A stretch of DNA of 64,000 nt, taken from an uncultured Granulosicoccaceae bacterium (GTDB lineage: Bacteria; Pseudomonadota; Gammaproteobacteria; Granulosicoccales; Granulosicoccaceae). The first letter of the stretch is position 1, and each line of letters opens with the position of its first letter. Under the pieces are notes generated by a model, which was not told where the DNA came from, did no database searches, and was given only the letters and a program-made list of their open reading frames with translations. The position numbers were made by a program, and so were the translations under genes. Positions 1 through 8,715 of this stretch are shown piece after piece. The DNA lies in the NCBI GenBank assembly GCA_937922945.1, contig CAKZUP010000065.1, forward strand, positions 1 to 64,000, given 5' to 3'.

Positions 1-34
1 TCCTTGCCTGTCATTGGTTTCCAGCAAGTGTTTT

Positions 35-1468
35 TCACGATTTATCCTCTGCGGCTGGAAATAGCAATTTAACCGACAAGCCAGGTTCTGCATCTTCAAG
101 TAATAACTGAGCGCCATGTAAGTCAGATACGGCTTTTACAAGCGAAAGCCCCAGCCCATTTCCGCTCTTGCCACTTGTCGACGCTTCGTATCGATACAAC
201 CGTTGCAAAACACGCGGCCTTTCCTCTTCAGGTAGCCCCTTGCCGTTGTCTCTCACTATTAATGCTGGAGATGTCGAATCGCGAGAAACACAAACCCGGA
301 TTAAAGCCCCTTTTGGCGTGTAACGCATGGCGTTCTCAATAAGATTAACCAAAGCCTGTCTCAGTAGATCAGTATCGCCGCTAATAATCGATGTGCCTTC
401 GCCAAGAACTTCAAATTCAAGCGTACTCCCAATGTCTTCTACTACTGGCTGATAGATTTCGTACATACTCTCAGCAATCTCAAACAAATTAACATTCGTA
501 AATTTTGATCTGCGTTGTCCTGATTCTACCTGTGAAATACGCAACAATGCGTCAAAGACGCTTTGCGCATCCGATAACCCTTGCTTAACTGTTACCAGAG
601 ATTCAACGGCTGGTTGGCCTTCTTCGTTAGCCCTGAGAGCTTCTTCGAGCGGTATGGCTACACGATTTAAAGGAGATCTTAAATCGTGTGCAACAACTGA
701 GGTAAGTTGCTGTAGCGCATTGACTGATTCCTGGAGTCGGTCAAACGAGCGATTTGCAGAATTTCCCAGCCGGTCGATATCATCGTTTCCATTAACGGTA
801 ACTCTTGCACCAAAATTACCCATCGACACGGTTTTCACGACATTCTGCAAGTGAAGCAGGCGTCTTCGAAGTTTCCACGACTGCCGTAGGCTAATCAGCA
901 AAGCCGGAAAAAGACCCAAGGGCACAAGCCAAAGTAGCAACTCGAAAACACTTTGTTTTGTCGCATCGACTTCGTACATACTCCGTCCGAAAATGACACA
1001 TTGCTCGCCACGAGACTTGGCCAGAAAACGAAACCTGTCGTGGTCGGAAGAGACTACTTTATCTTCGGGAACGGGAAACAGCGGTCCATCTGTGGCGGAT
1101 TGTGTGATGTCCAACCAGTGGTCATAGAAGCCCTCACGACAATCCAACCCGGCTACGCTTCCCGATGTCGTATTGCCGTCTTTGTCCAACCAAGCGAACA
1201 CCCCTTCGTCTCTGACGGGCAGCGTTTTACGAAATTTTTGCACAGTGGCACGCTCAGTATCAGACAAAACAACCGTGTTGCTCAACGCAACTGCATGCCG
1301 ATTCGTGAGTGACTCTTCAACACGCCGCTCTAGTCGATTTATGAGAAACTGCCAAATGATGAGTGAGAGCAGTACAAGCGTGATGAGTGTTGTTAGAGCA
1401 GATATGATGGCCCCACGCAAAACCACATCTTGTCGGAGACGCTTTATTGCATTTTCGGCGAATTTCAT
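35..1468 (-). CDS. Sensor histidine kinase with HAMP domain
   Basis: Inner-membrane two-component sensor kinase, 477 aa from the ATG at 1468; the frame stays open to a TTG at 1513, which would add 15 residues. Numbered from that TTG, a first membrane segment lies at about 35-58, a periplasmic sensing region at about 60-185, a second membrane segment at about 188-208, then HAMP, and the H-box VVAHDLRSPL with phospho-acceptor His276. The N-box LVNLIENAMRYTP (about 388-400), DNGKGLP and GNGLGLS ATP-lid motifs are intact, so the kinase should be active. No response regulator is visible in the window; a partner could lie just left of position 1. The stimulus cannot be read from the sequence. Confidence 0.88.
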   Translation of the reverse strand: MKFAENAIKRLRQDVVLRGAIISALTTLITLVLLSLIIWQFLINRLERRVEESLTNRHAVALSNTVVLSDTERATVQKFRKTLPVRDEGVFAWLDKDGNTTSGSVAGLDCREGFYDHWLDITQSATDGPLFPVPEDKVVSSDHDRFRFLAKSRGEQCVIFGRSMYEVDATKQSVFELLLWLVPLGLFPALLISLRQSWKLRRRLLHLQNVVKTVSMGNFGARVTVNGNDDIDRLGNSANRSFDRLQESVNALQQLTSVVAHDLRSPLNRVAIPLEEALRANEEGQPAVESLVTVKQGLSDAQSVFDALLRISQVESGQRRSKFTNVNLFEIAESMYEIYQPVVEDIGSTLEFEVLGEGTSIISGDTDLLRQALVNLIENAMRYTPKGALIRVCVSRDSTSPALIVRDNGKGLPEEERPRVLQRLYRYEASTSGKSGNGLGLSLVKAVSDLHGAQLLLEDAEPGLSVKLLFPAAEDKS

Positions 1469-1652
1469 GGTCTTATTTGAAATGAGTTGCTGTTTAACTT
1501 TCTTGGGAACCAAGATAGTTTATACACTGCAACTGATAAGAACATTACGGTTGGAAGGTTCAGAGGACTCATGCAGCGGCTGGCACGAAAGGCTACCCTA
1601 ATTCAGGGTTAAGTTATGTTTAGGGTTAACTTATGTTCATGGCTAATTTACC

Positions 1653-2903
1653 TTACTCACCAGCAAGCGCTTGTTGTAACTCGGAAGCTGTTACGCCAAG
1701 CTGTTCAGCCGCTTTCTCTAGGTCAAGGGGTGGTCTGCCAAGAGCTTGAATAAGGACGTTTTCGCTCACGCCGAGTTTAATCGCTGCCGAAGAGAAATCA
1801 GGTCTATTCCCGCCACCGCCTGGTCCACGGCTGGATGCAGATGCATCACATACCTGACCCGGCTTCGATGAAACACAACCCGTTTCGGCTGTTAAACACC
1901 CTAGAATGGCATTGGATCCTGGATCGCCAGCATGGTAATGATAGCCAAGTGCTTCCGTGGTATGGCCTCCACACTGATCCAGGTTGTCGGGTATTGAGCC
2001 ATCGCTCAAGCGACGTGCAAGTATCCAGTAACCGTCCATAGCGAGCCCTATCGCGTTACCTTCATTTGTGTCAACGGATGTATCTGTCAAGCAATCTGTC
2101 GCTGCATGATAGTGATACCCTACATTCAAATTAATGTGACCACCACAATCATCGAATGGTGCCAATGTGTAATTGCCAAGAATCGCATCCACCGGCGCCG
2201 AACCGTCAAGCCGAATGCCGTTAAATGCTACACCTGCACCAGACGTATTAGTTCGGGACGTACTGGCCGTTCGGATTGGTGATAGTGGAATGGTGTATGT
2301 AATGCTGGCGTCCTCATTGAGATAGTCGTTCAAACATTCAACGCAGTGTTGTTGGTACTCCGGCTCTACATCAGGTTTTGCTGCGCCATCGCATTTTTCG
2401 AATGTATTTGTAACATTTATTTCCCCTGTCTCAGGGTTATACAACTGCCAATTTGAATCAGAATAAAACGTAGCAAGATTTTGAATAAACGCACCGTCAA
2501 CATCGTTGACTTCGCCATTTTCTAACCAAATGCCACCTGACTCAGCAGAATCCGACACAGACTCGGGACACCAAGGACCGAAGTCGTGAGATGAAGGACC
2601 GGCTTTTACCGTAATCTGAAAGCACGAACTTTTGCTGCCACCAGAAAGCGTGCAGTCGACAATGGTTGGCCCACTAATAATATTGGCCCTAGAGAAGTAA
2701 GCTTGAATGTTGTCTACTGTAAGCATTTGCGCATTTGATTGCGCATTTGATTGCGCATTGAGCGAAACAGGCATCATGAATGCGCTAAGGCTCACCACTA
2801 ACGAATATAGTGAATGCTGGCTGGGTATCAGACTGGCCAGCACGCTATTTGCGTCTGAATTTTTATTGCTGTTCACGGCTAGTACCAGTTTCTCATCGCT
2901 CAA
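1653..2903 (-). CDS. Secreted YHYH-domain protein
   Basis: Exported protein of unknown function, up to 416 aa. It carries two copies of the diagnostic YHYH motif (GYHYHAATDC and GYHYHAGDPG), each paired with a CGGH-type segment and cysteines, as in the YHYH family. A hydrophobic stretch ending in NAQS at about residues 32-51 looks like a Sec signal peptide. The C-terminus has two short helical modules with matching LGVS/LGVT cores (about residues 378-416). The frame begins at a TTG; the first in-frame ATGs fall inside the signal peptide, so the start is uncertain. A Ser-Asn-Ala-Gln repeat follows the signal region. Flanked by two sensor kinases; whether they are functionally linked is unknown. 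Confidence 0.75.
   Translation of the reverse strand: MSDEKLVLAVNSNKNSDANSVLASLIPSQHSLYSLVVSLSAFMMPVSLNAQSNAQSNAQMLTVDNIQAYFSRANIISGPTIVDCTLSGGSKSSCFQITVKAGPSSHDFGPWCPESVSDSAESGGIWLENGEVNDVDGAFIQNLATFYSDSNWQLYNPETGEINVTNTFEKCDGAAKPDVEPEYQQHCVECLNDYLNEDASITYTIPLSPIRTASTSRTNTSGAGVAFNGIRLDGSAPVDAILGNYTLAPFDDCGGHINLNVGYHYHAATDCLTDTSVDTNEGNAIGLAMDGYWILARRLSDGSIPDNLDQCGGHTTEALGYHYHAGDPGSNAILGCLTAETGCVSSKPGQVCDASASSRGPGGGGNRPDFSSAAIKLGVSENVLIQALGRPPLDLEKAAEQLGVTASELQQALAGE
2729..2761 (-). repeat. 12-bp tandem repeat (about 2.7 copies) in YHYH gene
   Basis: The unit GCGCATTTGATT occurs twice perfectly (2729-2740, 2741-2752), followed by a partial third copy. On the coding strand it adds Ser-Asn-Ala-Gln units right after the predicted signal peptide. 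In-frame copy-number changes would only lengthen or shorten this linker. Confidence 0.85.
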
Positions 2904-3079
2904 ATCAAGCAGTATATTGGCACAGGGTATGAGCGATGTCGAGTAATGATAGCCAGGAATGCTAGCGCATGTTTTGTAATGGAATTATCTGCAATAATGA
3001 TGTAAACATGGCAGTAAAACACTCATCGTAAATCCAACGCCACCAACGTGAAACTGGAACACCGTGAAGCTGATTTCTA

Positions 3080-4348
3080 CTAAGCAGCTTTTCTGTTCTG
3101 GCCCCACTGACATTGCGCAAGAGGAATCGTAAAGGTGAATTTACTGCCCGTACCAATGGTAGATGTAACCCATATTTCTCCACCTAATCCGTCAATGACC
3201 CGCTTAACCGTATTGAGTCCAAGGCCGGTTCCCGAATGGCCATCACGATCAACATTACTCGTTGTTCTAAATAGTTCGAAAATATCGTCTAGTTTACCAA
3301 GCGGTATTCCCATGCCATTATCAGTAACGGAGAAGCTAATATTGTCTCCCTTCTGCGCGCAATGTATTTTTATCTCGGTCTGTTCTTTGTCGCTGTATTT
3401 AATCGCGTTACACACCAGGTTAAGTAGTATTTGACAAATACTGGCTTTGTTTAAGGCTGCCGATTCACACTCTGTAGAGAAGCGGATTGAGGTTTGAGCA
3501 CGAGAACCACATAAGAGCTGTACTTCACGAAAGAGTTCACTGATGTCAGTCTGCTCAGTATGATCTCGATTGGCATCACCTGATAGATAATAGTCAAGCA
3601 ACTCGTCGGCATATTCTGCAAGGCACGTTGCTGAATTTTTAATTCGAACGAGTGAGTCAGAGAGTTGGCTTCCTTGAGTTGATTCAGCGTCTTCTATAAG
3701 CGCGTCAGTAAGGTAGAGTAGATTGGTTAAAGGTGACTTAATGTCGTGTGAAATTACACGTGCAAACTCTGAGAGTTCCTCATTATGATTTTCCAGTTGA
3801 TTTTTCGTAGAAAGCAGTAGCGAATTTTTTAAACGTAGGTCAAGTAGCTGCTCAATTTGTCTTGCCATCCTTAGCATGATTGAAACAGTTTGCTCGCTAA
3901 GTTGTCGAGGCTTATGATCGTAGATACATAATGTGCCAAGTTTGAACCCGTCTGGAGTTTGAAGCGGCACACCCGCATAGAATATCGCGTCGAATTCACT
4001 GACAAGTGGATTATCGTGAAACCGATCATCAAGACGCGCATCTTTAATAATCAATATCTCGTCGTCAGAGTTAATGGCATGGCCACAAAATGAGATGTTA
4101 CGGGGGGATTCGGAGAAGGGCACCCCGTGATGCGATTTTAAATAGTTACGGTCGCGATCAAGCATGGTGATAAGCGAAATTGGCGCACCTGAAATATCCG
4201 AGATTAGTGCGGTGATGTCGTCAAAACACGCCTCGGGCAGTGTGTCTAATATCTCGTAGCGTTCAACAGCAAGTTGCCTTTGCTGTTCATTCTCAGGCGT
4301 TTTTGGCTCAATCATTCCGGCTTGTCCATGTTCTCGCGCACTTTCCAT
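3080..4348 (-). CDS. GAF-domain sensor histidine kinase
   Basis: Cytoplasmic sensor kinase of 422 aa with no membrane segment. The N-terminal GAF domain (about residues 25-170) has the signature of redox/light-type GAF kinases: RYEILDTLPE, SFCGHAI, and YAGVPLQTPDGFKLGTLCIYD. A short coiled coil follows, then the H-box ISHDIKSPL with His201. The HATPase domain has LVCNAIKYSD, DNGMGIP and GTGLGLNTVK. The start is an ATG preceded by GTGAGG at good spacing. No receiver-domain partner is adjacent. The shared orientation with the YHYH and HAMP-kinase genes is compatible with co-expression, though the gaps of about 140-180 bp make one operon doubtful. Confidence 0.88.
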   Translation of the reverse strand: MESAREHGQAGMIEPKTPENEQQRQLAVERYEILDTLPEACFDDITALISDISGAPISLITMLDRDRNYLKSHHGVPFSESPRNISFCGHAINSDDEILIIKDARLDDRFHDNPLVSEFDAIFYAGVPLQTPDGFKLGTLCIYDHKPRQLSEQTVSIMLRMARQIEQLLDLRLKNSLLLSTKNQLENHNEELSEFARVISHDIKSPLTNLLYLTDALIEDAESTQGSQLSDSLVRIKNSATCLAEYADELLDYYLSGDANRDHTEQTDISELFREVQLLCGSRAQTSIRFSTECESAALNKASICQILLNLVCNAIKYSDKEQTEIKIHCAQKGDNISFSVTDNGMGIPLGKLDDIFELFRTTSNVDRDGHSGTGLGLNTVKRVIDGLGGEIWVTSTIGTGSKFTFTIPLAQCQWGQNRKAA

Positions 4349-4541
4349 GCCTCACGTTACTTCTGACGGCAGACGCTCGAAATGTTTAAGCCCCAATTGC
4401 TCATATAAGTAGTTATCGCACAATTTTTAAATTTGTCACATGCATCTCGCACTGCAAAAAATACGTATTGTTGGATATAGGCGGCTGTTTCAGCGAAAAC
4501 ACCGCTAGAAAACACAAATAAAGAATCTTTCAAGGATAAAC

Positions 4542-6122
4542 ATGACAATATTTCCCAAATCCGCAGTTGTTGGCTTGGCGACTTGTATCAGTCTTATACT
4601 GAGTGCGCCAGCCGCGCTTGCATCTTCTCACGCTGAAGCGCCTTTTATTAAAACTCGGCCTGCATTGGATGCGTCCGATTTCTACCTGTTCTCTAGCTAT
4701 GAACCAGGACGTGAGAACTACGTCAGTCTTATTGCCAACTACCAACCCTTGCAAGACGGCTACGGTGGGCCAAATTATTTCCCGCTAAATCCTGAAGCGC
4801 TCTATGAAATACATATCGACAACGACGGTGACGCAATTGAAGATATTACATTCCTCTTCAATTTTGACAATGGTTTGGGCAATAGTGATCAGGGATTCGC
4901 ACTTCAAATAGGCGAAAACTCCGTGCCGGTTCCGTTAAAAAATATTGGTCAACTCGGAAATAGAGATAATCAGGGTGTATTAAACGTAAACGAGACGTAT
5001 CGCGTTGGTGTCGTGAAAGGAGAAAGACGATCTGAATCTCCTGTATGGGGTATACGGCCTGATTCTGGTATAAGACGATTTTCTAAGCCTTATGATAACG
5101 TTGGCGCTAAAACGTTTCCGGGTGGATACGACAATTACGTAAAAAGCCTGAGTAACAGCGGCGAGATTTACTACGATGTAAAGTTCGATCAATGCCCGGA
5201 AGGTGCGCAGCATGGAAGGGTGTTTGTGGGGCAGCGGAAAGATAGTTTTTCAGTTGCATTAGCAGAAATATTCGATCTAGTTAACTTTGTGCCACTTGCC
5301 AACGCTTTACCAGATAGCCAAGATCGCAACGATTTAGCAGATAAGAACGTGACCACATTAGCGTTGGAAGTCCACAAGGACTGCTTGGTTGGCGAGGGGA
5401 ATGGTGTTATCGGCGCTTGGACAACGTCAAGCGTTCGAAACACACAAACAATTAGCACAGACCCCAGCTACCGTTTTCCTATCGAGTACGCTGGCGAGTA
5501 CACGCAAGTATCTCGATTAAGCAACCCGTTGGTTAATGAAGTCGTCATAGGTTTGCCTGATAAAAATAAGTTCAACGTGAGCGAGCCTGTCAACGATGCT
5601 CAATTCGCAAACTACGTAGTCACACCAACACTGCCGGCCATTCTCGATATATTGTTTCGTGATGCTGTTGGAGCAACTGAGAATATCGCACCATCAAATC
5701 TACCAAGATTGGATTTAGTTGCTGCTTTTCTAACTGGTTTTCCTGGGGTTAACCAAATGGCGACGGTAACCGCATCTGAGATGCTTCGATTGAACACCGG
5801 TATACCGGCAACGGCCAAAGATGAGCAATCCAATCTTGGGGTAGCCGCTGGTGATTTGGCAGGTTTCCCAAATGGACGTCGACCGGGTGATGATGTTACC
5901 GACCTTGCTCTACGTGTCGTTATGGGGGCTTTATGTCATCCTATAGCAGTCGATCTGAATAGTAACGGTGAAGCAGGCGATGCAGGGGATAACCTAGGGA
6001 TTTGTTCTCCCGAAGATGCACCCGTTGGCAATGCACCATTTACAGATGGCGCACCGCAAAACGCCGATCAGTTCAACAATGCGTTTCCTTACTTAACTAC
6101 ACCTGTAAGCTTTTCTAAGTAA
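4542..6122 (+). CDS. DUF4331 family exported protein (full length)
   Basis: Secreted or periplasmic protein of 526 aa of the DUF4331 family, function unknown. The signal peptide ends near ALA-SSHAEAP, and the mature start SSHAEAP...DASDFYLF is the hallmark N-terminus of the family. The middle carries the conserved YTQVSRLSNPLVNEVVI...PDKNKFN segment, and the end carries NGRRPGDDVTDLALR...NNAFPYL. SD AAGGA lies 5 nt before the ATG. It is probably the first gene of a small plus-strand set (lipoprotein, ECF sigma, anti-sigma). The same domain recurs as a split gene pair at 17.6-18.8 kb, which aligns with its N- and C-terminal halves. Confidence 0.9.
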   Translation: MTIFPKSAVVGLATCISLILSAPAALASSHAEAPFIKTRPALDASDFYLFSSYEPGRENYVSLIANYQPLQDGYGGPNYFPLNPEALYEIHIDNDGDAIEDITFLFNFDNGLGNSDQGFALQIGENSVPVPLKNIGQLGNRDNQGVLNVNETYRVGVVKGERRSESPVWGIRPDSGIRRFSKPYDNVGAKTFPGGYDNYVKSLSNSGEIYYDVKFDQCPEGAQHGRVFVGQRKDSFSVALAEIFDLVNFVPLANALPDSQDRNDLADKNVTTLALEVHKDCLVGEGNGVIGAWTTSSVRNTQTISTDPSYRFPIEYAGEYTQVSRLSNPLVNEVVIGLPDKNKFNVSEPVNDAQFANYVVTPTLPAILDILFRDAVGATENIAPSNLPRLDLVAAFLTGFPGVNQMATVTASEMLRLNTGIPATAKDEQSNLGVAAGDLAGFPNGRRPGDDVTDLALRVVMGALCHPIAVDLNSNGEAGDAGDNLGICSPEDAPVGNAPFTDGAPQNADQFNNAFPYLTTPVSFSK

Positions 6123-6165
6123 GATAACTGCAAAGTAAAACAACCGCAAAGTAAGATAACTGCCT

Positions 6166-6194
6166 AAGAATCGGGGCGATAAGCTCCGATTCTT
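6166..6194 (+). terminator. Hairpin after DUF4331 gene
   Basis: An 11-bp stem (AAGAATCGGGG paired with CTCCGATTCTT, one G-T pair) closes a 7-nt loop 43 nt after the DUF4331 stop. A pyrimidine-rich stretch (CTTCTCC) follows. It is probably a transcription attenuator or terminator, but there is no clean T-run, so some read-through to the lipoprotein gene is possible. Confidence 0.5.
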
Positions 6195-6227
6195 CTTCTC
6201 CAAAAACAGATACCCTGAGCGATCTCG

Positions 6228-7154
6228 ATGCTGTTAAAAACAAGTAGTTTCGTTCTAGTTACCAACGTGTTACTCGCTTTAGCCGGATGTAGCGGGTCGA
6301 GCGATAATAGCAGTAATGTAGGTAAAGCCAGTGAAGATGGTGGAAGCACCAGTGATTCAGACTCTTCAGCCAGTGCAAAACCTGACCTGCTAGGCGATAT
6401 ACCTGCTGGGAGCGTAACAGCGTACGGCGCGGTCACAGTTGGAGACGATGCGGGTATAGCAAGCGATTTAGTCGCGTCATTCTTCGAACTTGAAGAGGGA
6501 TTATCTGGCGATTACCTCAAAACAGTATTTTCATCCAGCAGCACATTGTGTACGGTTGATGATTATGACGTAATTGACTTTGAAGACTTCAGTGCAGGCT
6601 TCATTCCATCATTAAATGGCGTTGAAAAACAGGCCATCAGTGCTGGCGAATCTATCACGCTCACGAGCGATTCAGGTACATTTGCTAACATTCAACCCCA
6701 ATCGGTTGGTGCCTTTCTGTTTTATACGCTCCCCGACATGCAGATGCTTCCCAGTGCACCAGTACCACAATCACTACGGGTCGACTTTGCCGGTGACGTT
6801 TTCCCTGGCTATCAAGCCGCATCGCTTCCCTCTGTAGAGCCATTATCTGAAGTGGAATTCACCGGTGGCGATATGATTATCCCTACATCTACGTTCAGTT
6901 GGTCGCCACCTTCGAATCCCGGCTCAATGATCAGGATTTTTACAAGCACAAGAGGTGGTTTTTTCCTTGAAGATGGTAAGACAGTGACTTGCCTGGCACC
7001 CGATACGGGCTCGTTCACATTTCCGTTATCAGTTCAGACTGAGTTAGGGGCTAATTTCGAGGGCGGGATGCCGATCTTTTCGCGTGTATCGGTCAGAGCC
7101 GAGACAACTGAAAACTCAATTTTATTCCTGATTCGTGAAAGTTTTACAGATTAA
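6228..7154 (+). CDS. Predicted lipoprotein, function unknown
   Basis: 308-aa protein with a type II signal peptide: the lipobox LALAGC puts the lipidated cysteine at residue 21. A low-complexity Ser/Asp/Gly linker (about 22-50) then leads to a beta-rich domain I do not recognise. Two cysteines (in TLCTVDDYD and TVTCLAPD) could form a disulfide. It lies between the DUF4331 gene and the ECF sigma gene and may belong to the same envelope regulon. The ribosome-binding site is weak (CCTGAGCGATCTCG). Confidence 0.65.
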   Translation: MLLKTSSFVLVTNVLLALAGCSGSSDNSSNVGKASEDGGSTSDSDSSASAKPDLLGDIPAGSVTAYGAVTVGDDAGIASDLVASFFELEEGLSGDYLKTVFSSSSTLCTVDDYDVIDFEDFSAGFIPSLNGVEKQAISAGESITLTSDSGTFANIQPQSVGAFLFYTLPDMQMLPSAPVPQSLRVDFAGDVFPGYQAASLPSVEPLSEVEFTGGDMIIPTSTFSWSPPSNPGSMIRIFTSTRGGFFLEDGKTVTCLAPDTGSFTFPLSVQTELGANFEGGMPIFSRVSVRAETTENSILFLIRESFTD

Positions 7155-7304
7155 ACAGTATAGCCGAGAAAAACACCGTGTTCCGCGATAGGCTCACTCA
7201 ATCCCGTGACCGGTTGGTGGTTGAAAATTGACGCCGCTAGCGGGCAATACGCCCTGCCTACTTTGCTGCATAATAGCGGATGCTCTCCATTCGCTCAAGG
7301 AAAC

Positions 7305-7871
7305 ATGACTAACAAATCAACAACCGGTGACGAACTTGGTAGTCTGCTTGAACGATGTGTACTTCAAGATCAAATCGCGTTCAAAGCATTATACGATCTT
7401 ACCTCAAGCAGGCTCTATGCGACCCTGTTTAACATTTTGCGAATTGAGGCAGTCGCCGAAGAAGCATTGCAAGAAACGTATGTAAAAATATGGAGCAAAG
7501 CATCCGAATACAATTCGGAATTGGGTCAGCCAATTACGTGGATGACGAGTATCGCTCGCTACCAGGCTCTCGACATGTTACGCAAACGTCGTATCCGTGA
7601 AGACAGAGAAACCGACTGGGACGCAACATCGTTGGTCGATAGATTAATGGCTCAGCCGGACCCTTCGCAAATGGCTGAATACCAGGACGTTCTTGAAAAG
7701 TGTTTCGACAGGCTCTCTCAGAGTCAACGGTTGTGCATTATACGTGCGTATATAGAGGGCTTAACACACGATGAACTGAGCAAGTCCACCAAGACACCTG
7801 TGGGTACCGTAAAGAGTTGGATTAGACGTGGTCTAGTCTCTTTAAAGGAGTGTATCAATGAATACACCTGA
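7305..7871 (+). CDS. ECF-type RNA polymerase sigma factor
   Basis: 188-aa extracytoplasmic-function sigma factor. Region 2 is seen in AFKALYDLTSSRLYATLFNI...EEALQETYVKIWSKA and region 4 in DRLSQSQRLCIIRAYIEGLTHDELSK...GTVKSWIRRGL. The ATG at 7305 was chosen because it has AAGGA 4 nt upstream; the frame is open further (to 7206), but the extra residues are unlike the family. Its last 14 nt overlap the downstream anti-sigma gene, so translation is probably coupled. The pairing with an RskA-type anti-sigma factor suggests regulation by an envelope or redox signal. Likely targets, by proximity only, are the neighbouring secreted-protein genes. Confidence 0.93.
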   Translation: MTNKSTTGDELGSLLERCVLQDQIAFKALYDLTSSRLYATLFNILRIEAVAEEALQETYVKIWSKASEYNSELGQPITWMTSIARYQALDMLRKRRIREDRETDWDATSLVDRLMAQPDPSQMAEYQDVLEKCFDRLSQSQRLCIIRAYIEGLTHDELSKSTKTPVGTVKSWIRRGLVSLKECINEYT

Positions 7872-8628
7872 TAAAGAATGGTGGATTGAGCAGGCAGGGG
7901 AGTATGTACTTGGCACGTTAAACTATGCAGACTGGATAACTTTTCAGAAAACGATTGAGCACGATAAAGAGGCACGGCGACTGGTAGTTGAATGGGAACG
8001 TACCTTTCAGCCATTGGCCGATTCTTTAGCGCCTATGGAGCCTGGCAAGCATGTATGGGACGCCATCGACTCAAGATTATTCGATGATAAGTCTCATAGC
8101 GCGTCAGTTACACCATTGCACGGGCAAAAATCTTCAGAACAATCATTGCAAAGAAAAATTGATCGATGGCGTGGCTTTGCTGGTTTGGCAACTGCTGCGA
8201 GTTTGCTGCTTGCGTCACTTGCATGGGTAAACCATCTAAATGTTAGAGATCAAATACCAGCAAGACCAGAAATTTCAGTAACACAGTTTGACGCAATATC
8301 TATTGTTCGAGATGCCGACTCTTCACCTTTATGGGTGGTTGATGCAGCATTTGATAAGCAATTTATTCGTGTTACGGCTATTGCACCTCCAGCAATTGAC
8401 GATGATAAATCTTACGAACTGTGGATTGTGAAACCAAATGATGCCGGCGTACAATCCATGGGGCTTATTCCTCACGAGATCGATCAAAGCTATCTGCTCA
8501 ATGTGTCTGATGTGGAGGAAACACCTATTGCTTTTGCAGTCAGTTTGGAGCCTAAAGGCGGGTCTGCCGAAGATGTGCCTTCTGGTCCCGTACTTTACCA
8601 GGGCGCGTATCAAATCTTAAAACCCTAG
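7858..8628 (+). CDS. Anti-sigma factor, RskA type
   Basis: 256-aa single-pass membrane protein. The cytoplasmic N-terminal part (about 1-100; EYVLGTLNYADWITFQK...EWERTFQPLADSL) matches zinc-less anti-sigma domains of the RskA group. One membrane helix follows (about 102-123; FAGLATAASLLLASLAWV), then a periplasmic RskA domain (SPLWVVDAAFDKQFIRVTAI...SYELWIVKPN). SD AAAGGAG lies inside the sigma gene. It presumably sequesters the upstream ECF sigma factor at the membrane and releases it on proteolysis or a conformational signal. No dedicated protease is visible nearby. Confidence 0.9.
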   Translation: MNTPDKEWWIEQAGEYVLGTLNYADWITFQKTIEHDKEARRLVVEWERTFQPLADSLAPMEPGKHVWDAIDSRLFDDKSHSASVTPLHGQKSSEQSLQRKIDRWRGFAGLATAASLLLASLAWVNHLNVRDQIPARPEISVTQFDAISIVRDADSSPLWVVDAAFDKQFIRVTAIAPPAIDDDKSYELWIVKPNDAGVQSMGLIPHEIDQSYLLNVSDVEETPIAFAVSLEPKGGSAEDVPSGPVLYQGAYQILKP

Positions 8629-8715
8629 CCCGTTGGCTGTGCGACAACGTAAAGATTTATCAGTAATTACTCGCTTTATCGTCGCTTTTCTAGTGTCGGT
8701 CGCAGTTGCAAAGGG

